The notes under the pieces: model-generated
The model's database searches: none
What the model was told of the DNA's origin: nothing
Seen by the model: the letters and a program-made list of their open reading frames with translations, nothing else
Position numbers and translations under genes: made by a program
Assembly: GCA_958295855.1 (NCBI GenBank)
Contig: OY282383.1
Span: 316,481-380,480 of the forward strand
From: an uncultured Poribacteria bacterium
GTDB lineage: Bacteria; Poribacteria; WGA-4E; WGA-3G
Direction of reading: 5' to 3'
DNA length: 64,000 bases
In this document: positions 1 to 8,820 of the stretch, piece by piece
How the letters are laid out: each line of letters opens with the position of its first letter
How positions within the stretch are numbered: position 1 is the first letter of the stretch

Positions 1-1
1 C

Positions 2-1246
2 CAAAAGTTGCGTGCTAATTTCAACACTTTCTGTATCGTATGTTCCCTCTCCGGGCGGCGGGGTTCCATTCTCACTATGGGCTGTACGGTCGATACCGTT
101 GTAGGGGCAGTGCCTTGTGCCTGCCCATCCCCCCATTCCTACAGCAGCATAGGCTGTGAAAGCGAGGCCCTTATCGGTATGTTGAATATTCGTTGCTGTC
201 AACTGGACATCTGTCCCTAACCGTTCCACAGCATATCGGAGAACAGGTTTACTCTGTTTGGATGTGTTGTGAGTGCATTCGCCCCTCTGCTTGGCCAACG
301 TGTCAGCGAGCTCAGCACAGATTTCGTTGTCATTGTTGAAAACAGCGAGTCCATCTGGCGGGAGTGATTCAATCAATTCGTATTTTGTCTTCGCGATATT
401 CTCAATGCTTTTAAATCGCTCTAAGTGTTGCGGCCCCACCGCGGTCAGGATGCCGATTTCCGGTGATACCAAATCGCACAATTCTCGGATGTCGCCACGT
501 TTATACGCACCCATTTCGACGATAAATATCTCATGCTCGGCGGTGAGATCGCCTCGGATTACCTTGCAGATGCCCATCGGTGTGTTATAGCTATCTGGTG
601 TCATCAAGGTGTTAAACTTTTGCGACAGAATCTGGTGCAAAATATATTTGGTACTTGTTTTGCCATAGCTCCCTGTAATCCCGATGACTTTAGGGTGGAG
701 TGTTTTAATTCGCTTTCTCGCGTCCCGCAGGTACGCACCATTTATGCTCTGTTCCAAAGGAAAGATGAGAATGTTGGCGGCAGTTAAATTAATCACAGCC
801 AATTCGCTAAAAAGAAAGATGCCTATACGCCACGGACTCGCCTTGGCAAAGATGACAAGTGTTGTCAAGATTCCGGCAAGCAGACAGATTGAAAGCGCGA
901 ACACCCGTTTGGCACGTGCTGTGTAAACGAGCGGTTTTTTTGCCTCAACTTTTCGCCGTCGAACACTCAAATATGTCTGAAATGCCCCCCAAGCGATACA
1001 AAGCACGGGAAAGAGCCACACGCCCTGATAGACTGCGGTGAGAATTAGAAGGCCGCCAACTAAGAGAATCTCTTTGATTTCAAAGCAGCTTGCCAGATGC
1101 CCACCTATCCACTTTAGGTATCGTCGAGTCTTATATCCATCAAGTTGGAGTATATGGAGCCCGTTTGTCGTTCTGATAACGGCTCTTACGAAACAGGTTA
1201 ATGTTGCCAAATAGAAGAGCCCCGTACTCATCGTTTCCAAAGTCAT
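2..1246 (-). CDS. MurF-like Mur ligase with N-terminal membrane domain (partial, 3' end outside window)
   Basis: The minus frame is open from an ATG at 1246 to the window edge, giving 415 codons. After a hydrophobic first part with about five possible membrane segments (residues ~10-160), a Mur-ligase P-loop appears at about residue 190 (GITGSYGKTSTKY), followed by ligase text such as EMGAYKRGDIRELC and TAVGPQHLERF. MurF joins D-Ala-D-Ala to the UDP-MurNAc-tripeptide, and its place after murE in a dcw cluster supports that role. Usual MurF lacks a membrane domain, so a related amide ligase is possible. Near the visible end, element E (101-128) is read in frame as a short insert. The start is ambiguous: the ATG at 1246 lies immediately behind GGAAGGA, which is very close; an in-frame ATG at 1231 is the alternative. 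Confidence 0.8.
   Translation of the reverse strand, partial: MTLETMSTGLFYLATLTCFVRAVIRTTNGLHILQLDGYKTRRYLKWIGGHLASCFEIKEILLVGGLLILTAVYQGVWLFPVLCIAWGAFQTYLSVRRRKVEAKKPLVYTARAKRVFALSICLLAGILTTLVIFAKASPWRIGIFLFSELAVINLTAANILIFPLEQSINGAYLRDARKRIKTLHPKVIGITGSYGKTSTKYILHQILSQKFNTLMTPDSYNTPMGICKVIRGDLTAEHEIFIVEMGAYKRGDIRELCDLVSPEIGILTAVGPQHLERFKSIENIAKTKYELIESLPPDGLAVFNNDNEICAELADTLAKQRGECTHNTSKQSKPVLRYAVERLGTDVQLTATNIQHTDKGLAFTAYAAVGMGGWAGTRHCPYNGIDRTAHSENGTPPPGEGTYDTESVEISTQLL
101..128. repeat. Element E copy inside the MurF-like ORF
   Basis: The E motif (GTAGGGGCAGTGCCTTG, then TGCCTGCCC) lies inside the open reading frame of the MurF-like gene without breaking it. It reads as an insert containing GWAGTRHCPYNG. 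The same motif recurs in intergenic regions, for example near 6710, 26330 and 45100. Confidence 0.75.
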
Positions 1247-1250
1247 TCCT

Positions 1251-1454
1251 TCCACATTCCTTGCGGAGTACTATGCTTTCCGCTGTAGTTCGAAATCTAT
1301 TGGAAATCTCGTCCGAGGGCCCTCTGTAAGGCTTGCGTCAAAAACTCCGACGAGATTTACAGTGCAATGTGAGAACAATCTTGCCATTGGTATGTTACCC
1401 CTGCTTTGCAGGGGCAGATACCATTGCTCAATTCTCCGCAAGGAATGACGAAAG
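1251..1454. repeat. Back-to-back A elements, one carrying a nested B hairpin
   Basis: A degenerate A copy (1251-1320) points left, so its CCGCAAGGA tail sits just upstream of the MurF-like start. A second A copy (1335-1454) points right; its tail runs into the 3' end of the alpha/beta hydrolase gene and encodes that protein's last residues SFLAEN and the stop. A B hairpin (1389-1422, GGTAT...ATACC) is nested in the second copy just before the tail. Confidence 0.8.
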
Positions 1455-2267
1455 AATTCGGCAAAACTGCGGAAATCTGTCAAGGTATGAAAAATGCCCC
1501 GCCTCCTTTAGAACAACTAAACCAGCATCAGGGATCTCTTTTTCCATAATCTTCCCGAATGCTATAGGTGTATCCTTATCGTCTTCACCCCAGATGAGCA
1601 AAGTTGATGCTGCTATCTGGGGCAGGAGAGGGCGCAAGTCTTGATTCACCACTTTCACAAGCGTGGCGCGCATGTCACCGGCGTTCTGATAGTCTTTGGA
1701 ACCGACTCGTTGGGACATCGTATTTGCAAGCCGGGCTCCATATTTCCCACATCGGCGTAGCAGTCGTCCGGTTTTGGCAATACCTATCTGTCCGTAGTAT
1801 TTCGCAGTTCGGCGCGGTTTAATTCCGGCACTGTCAACCAAGATGAGTTTATCCACCTTTTCAGGTTGTTCCGCTGAAAGAATAATTGAAATTCTACCGC
1901 CGAAAGAGTGTCCGATAAAGTGCGCTTTTGGAATGCAAAGTTTGTCCAAAAATGCTGTCACAAACTGTGCATAGTCTGAGGTATCCCAAGCTTTGGGCGG
2001 TAGTTGGCTCTTGCCGAATCCCGGCAGGTCGAGCGCGTACACTTTGTGAGACTGTGCAAGCCATTCAAAAACAGGTTTAAAACTCGCAGCTTCTCCGCCC
2101 CAGCCGTGTAGCAGAACAACAGCGTCGCCGGCTCCCGCAACCTGATAAGAAATTTTGAGGTTTTCGATTAATTCGGTTTCTGCTCCGCTTTTTCCGCATG
2201 AGGTATTTACCCCTGCAAAGCAGGGGCGGATACCCGGTTCAAAAGCGGGTTTCTGATGGGTGTGCAT
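1428..2267 (-). CDS. alpha/beta-hydrolase fold protein
   Basis: This is a 279-residue alpha/beta hydrolase. The oxyanion motif HGWGG is at 54-58, the nucleophile elbow GHSFGG puts Ser at about 121, Asp is at about 230 (WGEDD) and His at 258 (AGHFSYLD). The substrate cannot be read from the sequence. It sits between murE and the MurF-like gene, an unusual place for this family. Residues ~6-36 are a translated F element carrying a nested B hairpin, and the C-terminal SFLAEN is translated element A. No ATG, GTG or TTG lies in frame between the F/B insert and the conserved fold, so the start at 2267, with GGAAGAAG just upstream, seems to be used and the repeat peptide may be part of the protein. 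Confidence 0.88.
   Translation of the reverse strand: MHTHQKPAFEPGIRPCFAGVNTSCGKSGAETELIENLKISYQVAGAGDAVVLLHGWGGEAASFKPVFEWLAQSHKVYALDLPGFGKSQLPPKAWDTSDYAQFVTAFLDKLCIPKAHFIGHSFGGRISIILSAEQPEKVDKLILVDSAGIKPRRTAKYYGQIGIAKTGRLLRRCGKYGARLANTMSQRVGSKDYQNAGDMRATLVKVVNQDLRPLLPQIAASTLLIWGEDDKDTPIAFGKIMEKEIPDAGLVVLKEAGHFSYLDRFPQFCRILSSFLAEN
2165..2262. repeat. Element F with nested B, translated as the hydrolase N-terminus
   Basis: Read on the minus strand this is the usual F order: a GAAACCCG...TTTTGA start, a B hairpin (GGTATCCGCCCCTGCTTTGC...), then AAAAGCGGAGCAGAAACCGA. The copy is open in the frame of the downstream hydrolase. Confidence 0.8.
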
Positions 2268-2301
2268 ATCTTCTTCCGTTGTTTCTGTCGCGATGCAGAT
2301 T

Positions 2302-2382
2302 TTCTATAAACATTTCGCCCTTACAGGGCTAATGAGGGGATAACACGGAGATTCTATAAACATTTCGCCCTTATAGGGCTAA
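2302..2382. repeat. Two direct copies of a ~31-bp motif with CCCTTAYAGGG hairpin
   Basis: TTCTATAAACATTTCGCCC followed by TTACAGGGCTAA occurs at 2302-2332 and, with one change, at 2352-2382, 50 bp apart. A related form (CATTTCGGCCCTACGGGAC) is near 11778. This is the gap between murE and the hydrolase; I see no gene in it. Confidence 0.7.
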
Positions 2383-2411
2383 AGATTCGGAGATGGATGC
2401 TACCGAAAATT

Positions 2412-2495
2412 GCGTCAGAAACCTCCGACGAGATCTATAGAGCATTGTCAGACCTGTCTTGCATTCTCAATTCTCCGCAAGGAATGTTAAAAAAG
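2412..2495. repeat. Element A overlapping the 3' end of murE
   Basis: A clean A copy without nested elements. Its tail enters the murE reading frame from the 3' side, so the last ~20 residues of MurE and the TAG stop come from it, in a different frame from the SFLAEN frame seen in other genes. Confidence 0.85.
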
Positions 2496-3994
2496 CAATC
2501 TGCAGCGACAACCCTGTCGTCAAAAGGAAACCTTTCTCCGTGAATTTCCTGATAGTCCTCATGCCCTTTGCCTGCAATCACAACAACATCTCCGGGTTTC
2601 GCCATCGCGACTGCGTGTTGGATTGCCTCACGCCTCTGCGGAATACACACATGCTTGGTATCATGTGGTAAATTTGACACAATCTGCGAGATAATTTCAC
2701 CCGGGGATTCCGTGCGCGGATTGTCTGAGGTAATGACGCTATAATCCGCAAGTTGGGCAGAAATATTCCCCATTTTGGGGCGTTTTCCCATATCCCGGTC
2801 GCCGCCACAACCGAAAACACAAATCAAGGCACGTTCCGTGATGCGCTTCGCGGCTGTTAGCACATTTTCCAAACCATCAGGGGTATGGGCATAATCGACA
2901 ATAACTGCAAAGTCCTGTCCCCCATCGACGAGCTCAAACCTGCCAGGCACAACGGTGCCCTCAAGCCCCTCCTCAATTGCTGGGATATCACAATTGTACC
3001 GGATGCCAACGCCAATCGCGGCGAGCGCATTGTAAAGATTATATTCACCGAGCAAACGCAGCTTCGCATGAATTCGCCCCTGTGGCGTAACTGCTGTAAA
3101 TGCCAATCTATTCCGAGAAAGTTCAATATCCTGAGCATGCAAAGCGGAAACGGGTGGGCGGTCAGCAACGTCAGCAACGTCAGCAACGTCAAGCCCGTAC
3201 ATCAAAATTGATTTCGCATGCTGTGAGGCGACCTGGGCGATGCGTGCTGTAACGGGCGAGTCGCTATTCAAAATTGCAACGCCTTCCTCGCCGAGTTGCT
3301 GAAACAGCATTAGCTTCGCATTTAGGTATTCTTCCATGGTTCGATGGTAATCAAGGTGGTCCTGCGTCAAATTGGTAAAGACAGCCGTATCGAACGTGAG
3401 CCCTGCCAACCGGTGCTGTGCTAAGCCTTGGGAGGAGGTTTCCATCGTGACGTATTCTACCCCGGCCTCTGCGAATCGCTTGAAGAGCGCGTGGAGGGCA
3501 AACGCATCAGGAGTGGTTAGCGATGATGGAACACTGTCCTGTTCGCCTTGGGCGTTCCCGTAATGGTGGCCCACTGTCCCCATCAGGGCAGTTTTTTTCC
3601 CACTCGCCTTGAGAATGGCATCAATAAGGTGTGCAGTTGAAGTTTTGCCGTTTGTGCCTGTAATGCCGATGAGTTTCAGGCGTTTCGCGGGGTTCCCGTG
3701 CCAATTGGCAGCGAGCAAGGAAAGCGCGCATCGCCCGTTGGGAGTTTGCAAGTAGGTAATGGGTTGTGCGGTTGTTCCCACAGGTAACAACTTTTCTCCA
3801 ATAACAACTGTTGCTCCCCTTTCAACCGCTGAGGCGATGAAGGTGTGGCCGTCTACATTGAGACCTTGGTAGCAGACAAAAGCGTTGCCTGGCTTGGCAT
3901 CCCTATGGTCGCTGACGATGCCAGTGATATTGACATCAAGCGGACCGGTGGTTGCAGTAACGTTAACACCACTGAGCAGTTTATGTAGTTTCAC
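2435..3994 (-). CDS. murE: UDP-N-acetylmuramoyl-tripeptide synthetase MurE
   Basis: This cytoplasmic ligase adds the third stem-peptide amino acid to UDP-MurNAc-L-Ala-D-Glu. The protein has 519 residues, a normal length. It shows the P-loop GITGTNGKTSTAH, the Mur centre TNLTQDHLDYH, and DNPRTESP, the DNPR signature of enzymes that use meso-diaminopimelate. The start is a GTG at 3994 with GGGAGAAGG ahead. The last residues, about FNIPCGELRMQDRSDNAL, are translated element A. A 9-bp unit (GTCAGCAAC) is repeated three times at 3161-3190 and encodes VADVADVAD in a surface region. It lies in the dcw order between the PBP and the MurF-like gene. Confidence 0.96.
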   Translation of the reverse strand: MKLHKLLSGVNVTATTGPLDVNITGIVSDHRDAKPGNAFVCYQGLNVDGHTFIASAVERGATVVIGEKLLPVGTTAQPITYLQTPNGRCALSLLAANWHGNPAKRLKLIGITGTNGKTSTAHLIDAILKASGKKTALMGTVGHHYGNAQGEQDSVPSSLTTPDAFALHALFKRFAEAGVEYVTMETSSQGLAQHRLAGLTFDTAVFTNLTQDHLDYHRTMEEYLNAKLMLFQQLGEEGVAILNSDSPVTARIAQVASQHAKSILMYGLDVADVADVADRPPVSALHAQDIELSRNRLAFTAVTPQGRIHAKLRLLGEYNLYNALAAIGVGIRYNCDIPAIEEGLEGTVVPGRFELVDGGQDFAVIVDYAHTPDGLENVLTAAKRITERALICVFGCGGDRDMGKRPKMGNISAQLADYSVITSDNPRTESPGEIISQIVSNLPHDTKHVCIPQRREAIQHAVAMAKPGDVVVIAGKGHEDYQEIHGERFPFDDRVVAADCFFNIPCGELRMQDRSDNAL

Positions 3995-4051
3995 GAGCCT
4001 TCTCCCTTCACCGAACGCGTTGTGACAGCCGTTAATTGGGTTTCAAGGGTA

Positions 4052-4305
4052 GGCACAAGGCACTACCCCTACGGATTTTTCCGTTGATTGCTTTTTCCCC
4101 GCAAAGCGGGGGAAGAAGCTGCTCAAAATCAGGTTTCTTATGCATTACAGGCGTGAATCCTGCGAATTAGGGGTTAAAATACTTGTATCAAAAACCTCTG
4201 ACGACATCTACGGTGCATTGCTGGATGTGTCTTGCCAATGGTATTTGCCCCTGCTTTGCAGGGGTTTTATGCCAATGCTGATTACTCCGCAAGGGATGCC
4301 GAAAA
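4052..4305. repeat. Composite E / F-B remnant / A with nested B between murE and the PBP gene
   Basis: An E copy (4052-4072) and a remnant of F with a CCCCGCAAAGCGGGG hairpin (about 4075-4140) are followed by an A copy (4186-4305). That A has a B hairpin (4240-4273) at the usual site just before its tail. The tail overlaps the 3' end of the PBP gene and encodes its final residues. Confidence 0.75.
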
Positions 4306-6006
4306 TACGGAAAATTCGGTTTGCTTCAAGTATTGCATCGTTTGGGTGGCGACAGCTTTAAAAAGCGGACCGGCGATTTGTCCACTGAAGCGCGCACCTT
4401 TCGGTTCATCAAGCATCACAATGATGGAAACTACCGGGGCTTCCGCAGGCAGAAACCCCATAAACGACATAGTCTCTTTGCCAGTATATCCCTTGCCTAT
4501 CTCTGCTTTTTGGGCAGTTCCCGTTTTTCCCGCCACACGATACCCTTCAACTTGCGCGCGCCGCCCGCTCCCGCCTTCAACGACACCAACCAGTATCTCT
4601 TTCATCTGTGCCGCAATTTCCGGTCTGAGCACTTGCTGCACCTCAATCGGGTACATTTTTTTTATCACTGTCCTACTGTGATCGCGAATCTCTCGTGTAA
4701 TATAGGGACGGAGCAGTTTCCCTCCAGTCGCGATAACGTTCAACGCATTCACCATCTGGAGGGGTGTCACCAGAATACCTTGCCCAAAAGGCACAGCACC
4801 CAGCGAATTCATATCCCAATGCTTCACTGTGTAAAGATTCCCACTATGCTCGTAAGGTAAATCAACGCCCGTTTTTCTGCCAAACCCGTATTTTTCTATG
4901 TAGTCACTAAAGAGCTGCGGCCCAATCTGTCTGACAATCTTGATCATACCGATATTGCTGGATTTGTGTAAGACTTCTTCCAACGTCAACCAGCCTTTGG
5001 GTGAAACATCCCTGATCACGCGGCCTTTCATGAGCCGAAACCGCCCATTTTCACAGAAAACCGATGAATCCGAGTTCATGATGCCTTCATTCAAGGCAGC
5101 AGAGGAAGCAACAATTTTAAAAATCGACCCGGGTTCATACGCTAGCCAAACCCCCAGATTCCGTTTCGCCTCGTCACTACTGTCCGCAGTGTTCAAATCA
5201 TACGAAGGATAGTTGGCAAGTGCCAAAATCTCCGCTGTTTGGGAAGCCAACACGATGACCGTGCCTCTCGGTGCTTGCCACTTTTGACAAGCCGCGGCTA
5301 ACTCTTTTTCGGCGATATACTGAATGTATTCATCAAGCGTCAATATGACGCTATACCCGTAATCTTCCGTAGAGTCGCCATTCTTTAAGAGGTCAATCGG
5401 GGCGGCACCTGCCGCGTTTGTGTGCAATTGGCCCCCTCCCGCCTGGGTGCTCAGTAGGTAATCGTTGTATTGATATTCGATGCCCTCACCCTTATTTTCA
5501 GCATTGATATGCCCAATCACATGCGATGCAAGAGATCCTTTCGGATAGGAACGTTGCTGTTCTACAACGTACCCTAACCCACGGATGTCTTTCTGAAGTG
5601 TCCGAACCTCATCGTGCAATTCGTAATCCAAACCCTTTTTCAACCATACAAATTGCTTACTCTTACGCGTGAGTTGGGCGAGCAACTCAGCCTCGGAGGC
5701 ACCCAGCACCGGGGCAAGCTTCCGCGCAACCGCCTTCGGATCCGCCTTCATATACTTCGGATCTGCATACACAGCAAGCCGGTGGCGACTCAAGCCTAAC
5801 ACAGCACCATGCCTATCCAGAATCTTGCCACGTTTTACCTTTGACAGGCGGTTAGAAGACAACATGTGTCCAGCGGATTCCCGACTGGTTCCATCACCGG
5901 CAATCTGGACATTGAAAAGTTTCCCAAGCAACAATAAAAACCCTACCTGCAACACGATAAGCGTCAAAACGAGCCGAGGAATCGATAAATGTGAGTTATT
6001 TTTCAT
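4282..6006 (-). CDS. ftsI: Class B penicillin-binding protein, FtsI/PBP3-type transpeptidase
   Basis: This membrane-anchored transpeptidase cross-links septal peptidoglycan. A single membrane segment (VLTLIVLQVGFLLLLGKLF) follows a short cytoplasmic tail, then come the PBP dimer domain (KRGKILDRHGAVL) and the transpeptidase domain. Active-site motifs are EPGSIFKI (SxxK), KSSNIGM (SxN) and AGKTGTAQ (KTG). Its place between ftsL-like and murE is the standard dcw position. I chose the ATG at 6006 because AAGGGA lies 10 nt upstream and MKNN precedes the anchor; an in-frame ATG at 6051 is possible. The C-terminal SASLAE is translated element A. Confidence 0.94.
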   Translation of the reverse strand: MKNNSHLSIPRLVLTLIVLQVGFLLLLGKLFNVQIAGDGTSRESAGHMLSSNRLSKVKRGKILDRHGAVLGLSRHRLAVYADPKYMKADPKAVARKLAPVLGASEAELLAQLTRKSKQFVWLKKGLDYELHDEVRTLQKDIRGLGYVVEQQRSYPKGSLASHVIGHINAENKGEGIEYQYNDYLLSTQAGGGQLHTNAAGAAPIDLLKNGDSTEDYGYSVILTLDEYIQYIAEKELAAACQKWQAPRGTVIVLASQTAEILALANYPSYDLNTADSSDEAKRNLGVWLAYEPGSIFKIVASSAALNEGIMNSDSSVFCENGRFRLMKGRVIRDVSPKGWLTLEEVLHKSSNIGMIKIVRQIGPQLFSDYIEKYGFGRKTGVDLPYEHSGNLYTVKHWDMNSLGAVPFGQGILVTPLQMVNALNVIATGGKLLRPYITREIRDHSRTVIKKMYPIEVQQVLRPEIAAQMKEILVGVVEGGSGRRAQVEGYRVAGKTGTAQKAEIGKGYTGKETMSFMGFLPAEAPVVSIIVMLDEPKGARFSGQIAGPLFKAVATQTMQYLKQTEFSVFSASLAE

Positions 6007-6058
6007 TTTTTTCACATCCCTTCGGTGGCGTATCAAGCAAGATACATCCACTCTTTTT

Positions 6059-6220
6059 TCATGTAAGAAATAAAAAAGTTCCTATCGCAGATTACCCCGA
6101 ACAGTTGCATCAGAAACCTCCGACGACATCTACAGTGCAGCGCCAGACGCATCTTGCAACCGTCTGTTCACCACTATTGAAAATAGTGGTAAACCTCTTA
6201 CTCCGCAAGGAAAGACGAAA
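6059..6220. repeat. Element C fragment and element A with nested H hairpin
   Basis: A C fragment (TGTAAGAAATAAAAAAGTT) lies at 6062-6080. The A copy (6107-6220) carries an H hairpin, CCACTATTGAAAATAGTGG (6171-6189), just before its tail, the position where B is found in other A copies. The tail abuts the 3' end of the ftsL-like gene. Confidence 0.8.
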
Positions 6221-6221
6221 A

Positions 6222-6545
6222 CTACCTGTCCCTGATTACCTGAGCTGCCTCAGTAGGTTCCACCATTTCAAGTTCCTTGGCAATCTCCCGAATTCTTTCA
6301 ACAGCCATTAACGTAGACTCCTCCAATTCCAGTTCATGAATCTTATCCTGAATTTGGTGCTTCTGTCTTTCATAGACTGGTTGGCGTTGCAAAGCCACTT
6401 TCTTGGCGTAGGATGAAAACCAGATGCTTCCAGTGAACGCACAGAAAGATAATGCCAAAACCAAATAGACTAACGGAAACTTTTTTTTCGGTTTGGGAGG
6501 CTCTGTTTTTGTTGTGTGTGTTGAATACCGATTTGGATTCCGCAT
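6222..6545 (-). CDS. ftsL: FtsL-like septum formation protein
   Basis: A 107-residue bitopic membrane protein: a basic N-terminus (KPKKK), one membrane segment (residues ~25-45, FPLVYLVLALSFCAFTGSIW) and a predicted coiled coil with Leu/Ile spacing (KHQIQDKIHELELEE). Size, topology and position between rsmH and the PBP gene fit FtsL, which recruits the division transpeptidase with FtsB. FtsL sequences diverge strongly, so the call rests on context and shape. CAGGAGATA stands before the ATG. Confidence 0.75.
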   Translation of the reverse strand: MRNPNRYSTHTTKTEPPKPKKKFPLVYLVLALSFCAFTGSIWFSSYAKKVALQRQPVYERQKHQIQDKIHELELEESTLMAVERIREIAKELEMVEPTEAAQVIRDR

Positions 6546-6684
6546 TATCTCCTGCTCTCACTTTGTAAAGAGGGGTGGACATAGCTTTATATCCTTCCGC
6601 CTGCTTTTACGAATACCTACACATCTATTTTTAAAATTTTAAACGTTGAATGTGGCATTTAAGATACATTTTTTTCCGAGCCTT

Positions 6685-6953
6685 TGATATTCCTTGCGGA
6701 GAAGCCAGTAGGGGTAGTAGGGGCAGTGCCTTGTGCCTGCCCTCCTTGTGCCTACCCTTAGGGCTGACAACACACGGTAAATCTCGGTGGAGTGTAGGAG
6801 CAATCTCCGAATCGCGAATATCTTCTCTTTTTTATTGCTTACATGACTTGCTATTCAAATTTCTTTCTTCTAATCAGAAACCTCCGACGAGAGCTATAGT
6901 GCATTGTCACACCTGCCAAGCATTCTCAATTCTCCGCAAGGAAAGGCGAAAAA
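6685..6953. repeat. Degenerate A with E and L insertions, then a clean A at the rsmH 3' end
   Basis: A left-pointing degenerate A copy (CATTCCTTGCGGAG-like tail at ~6690) contains E motifs (about 6705-6760) and ends near an L motif (TAGGAGCAATCTCCGAATC, ~6797). A clean A copy at 6872-6953 points right into the 3' end of rsmH. The space between ftsL and rsmH (6546-6925) holds nothing else that I recognise. Confidence 0.7.
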
Positions 6954-7882
6954 GCGATTTTGCGTGCAGCTCGTAATTTGGCACTCCGTGCCCTCGGGTT
7001 GGCTTGCACTTCACCCGCTGCAGGAAGCACCGGCCGTTTCGTGAGAATCTGTAGCGACGGTTCATGTTCACAAATACACACCGGCGTTTTCGGTGGACAA
7101 ATACATGTGCGCGCACACCTCTGAAATCGCCGCTTCACTATTCTATCCTCAAGCGAATGGAACGTAATCACACAGAGACATCCGCCCGGCTTCAACAGAG
7201 AGATCGCCGCATCTAAGCCGGTATCCAGATTCTCCAACTCGGCATTGACATAAATCCGCAGTGCCTGAAACACGCGAGTTGCTGGATGAATCCTGGATGC
7301 CTTCTGCGGGATTGCTGCCTTTACAATGTCTGCAAGGCGCGTCGTTGTCGTTATTGGTTCTTTCTGTCTTGCCTGCACGATGCGATAGGCAATTCGTCTG
7401 GCAAACCGCTCTTCCCCATACCGTTTAAAAATATCGACGAGTGTCTCGACCGCGCTGTCGTTGACTACCTGCACGGCTAAAAGTGACTGACGCGGATTCA
7501 TCCGCATGTCCAAAGGGCCCGTGTGCTTAAAGCCAAACCCTCGACCCGGCGTATCAAGCTGCAGCGATGATACGCCTAAATCAAGTAGGATGCCATCCAC
7601 GGCCTCAACCGAGCAATTTTTCAGTAACGCATCCATCCGCGCAAAATTGCCGTGAATCAGGAGATACCGGTCTGTGAATGTGTGTAGTCTCGCCCTGGAA
7701 ATTTCCAGCGCATCCGCATCCAGATCGATTCCTATGATGCGGCCATTCGGTGAAGATTCCGCTAAAATCGCCGAACTATGTCCACCTACTCCAACGGTGG
7801 CATCGACGTAAATACCACCGGATTTCGGCTCGAGAAAGTCAAGCACCTCATTGCATAAAACAGGTATATGTTGTATATCCAT
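6926..7882 (-). CDS. rsmH: 16S rRNA (cytosine1402-N4)-methyltransferase RsmH (MraW)
   Basis: RsmH methylates N4 of C1402 in 16S rRNA using S-adenosylmethionine and is normally near the head of dcw clusters. The 318-residue protein starts MDIQHIPVLCNEVLDFL and shows the SAM motif DATVGVGGHSSAIL, then DLGVSSLQLDTPGRGFGF, LDMRMN, and ITFHSLEDRIVKRRF near the C-terminus, all typical. AAGGA lies close before the ATG. No mraZ is visible upstream. The last residues, SPFLAEN, are translated element A. Confidence 0.96.
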   Translation of the reverse strand: MDIQHIPVLCNEVLDFLEPKSGGIYVDATVGVGGHSSAILAESSPNGRIIGIDLDADALEISRARLHTFTDRYLLIHGNFARMDALLKNCSVEAVDGILLDLGVSSLQLDTPGRGFGFKHTGPLDMRMNPRQSLLAVQVVNDSAVETLVDIFKRYGEERFARRIAYRIVQARQKEPITTTTRLADIVKAAIPQKASRIHPATRVFQALRIYVNAELENLDTGLDAAISLLKPGGCLCVITFHSLEDRIVKRRFQRCARTCICPPKTPVCICEHEPSLQILTKRPVLPAAGEVQANPRARSAKLRAARKIAFSPFLAEN

Positions 7883-8456
7883 AGTCCTTATACTAAATAA
7901 TATAGCAAGAAACGTGCCAATATTTTTCAGGGTGCGGTAGATTCAATTTCCTGACCTAGTAAGGGATATTTGCTAGAGTATTTCTGCGGAGGAAAAGTAA
8001 TAACCCCGCTTTGCGGGGTTTAACTCCATTTTCAAAATGCGTATAATTCGACAGACACGGGTGGCATGAAGGAAGATAGGGCAGCACAACACCTGCGGTC
8101 CTCAGGAATCGGAGGTGACAATCCACGGCATAGATGTGGACAGCATGACATATAGCAAGATGCCCACAGTGGAATAGGAAAGCGCGTTTGTGCGGGAACT
8201 ACGTCACTTCCATGCGTGCCTTACAAAGGGTGAAAGCTTGTTATACCTTGCTAGTTTGAATAGCAAGTCATGTAAGAAATAAAAAAGTTGTTTGCTTTTC
8301 GCGCACAACTTGGCTTGCAAGCAACGCCAAAAAACGGGGAAACCTGCTCGGATATTTCCGGTTAAAGAAATAGAGAGCCGGGCACGTGTTCATTCAAAGC
8401 ACTTGCCCGCGTTTGGTTACAGTTGTGATTCTTTCGCCGCAACACGTCGCAAGTCT
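7883..8456. other. Intergenic region with B and C elements, no recognised gene
   Basis: A B-core hairpin (CCCCGCTTTGCGGGG) is near 8003-8017 and a reverse-oriented C copy runs about 8248-8336. Between them, 8040-8245 has no clear ORF, tRNA or known RNA motif on either strand that I can identify. The region separates the dcw operon start from the subtilase operon end. Confidence 0.6.
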
Positions 8457-8819
8457 CTAGCCATCTTCTGTAGACAAAAGCTCGACTGGAAACGCAGGGC
8501 TTCGGGAAACGCTCTCCACGGAGTCGAGCTGTTCAAGGCACTCAGCAACCTTGGACGTACAGGTGATGAACAACAGGTTAAAAACAGTCGGTGCCTCAAT
8601 CTTAAAGACTTCCTCCGACAACCCTGTTGCCTCCAGCCACTTCGTGATTTCAGCCTGCTGTTTGGCAGCGTTCGCTTTTAAAATCTCATACTTCTCCGCC
8701 CGGTTGAGCCCCCCCAGTGCCGTCGACGCGGGGCGGTTTACCCTCACAACATAGTCAATCCTGTCCGATGCCGGCTCATAAGATCCATTATGATGCTCAA
8801 TCGTTTTTTTAGCGTGCAT
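8457..8819 (-). CDS. Small protein translationally coupled to subtilase; possible propeptide/inhibitor-like partner
   Basis: A 120-residue protein starting MHAKKTIEHHNG. Its ATG (8819) lies one base after the subtilase stop codon, which implies translational coupling. No signal peptide or membrane segment is seen. The C-terminal half (FNLLFITCTSKVAECLEQLDSV is the core, ending ESVSRS) has the beta-alpha-beta feel of subtilisin propeptide / inhibitor I9 domains, where a strand ends in a V-x-x-V pattern. That similarity is my inference from pattern only. It could instead be an unrelated accessory protein. The wider open frame starting at 8963 overlaps the protease and is not the likely start. 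Confidence 0.6.
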   Translation of the reverse strand: MHAKKTIEHHNGSYEPASDRIDYVVRVNRPASTALGGLNRAEKYEILKANAAKQQAEITKWLEATGLSEEVFKIEAPTVFNLLFITCTSKVAECLEQLDSVESVSRSPAFPVELLSTEDG

Positions 8820-8820
8820 C

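Noticed and set aside
7883..8245. Possible small RNA (SRP RNA or 6S-like) upstream of rsmH
   Set aside because: No GGAAGCAGCCAAGG-type SRP core and no long closed 6S-like stem could be found.
8292..8681. Plus-strand ORF of 129 codons opposite the subtilase partner
   Set aside because: It begins in an element C copy and is antisense to a better-supported coding gene.
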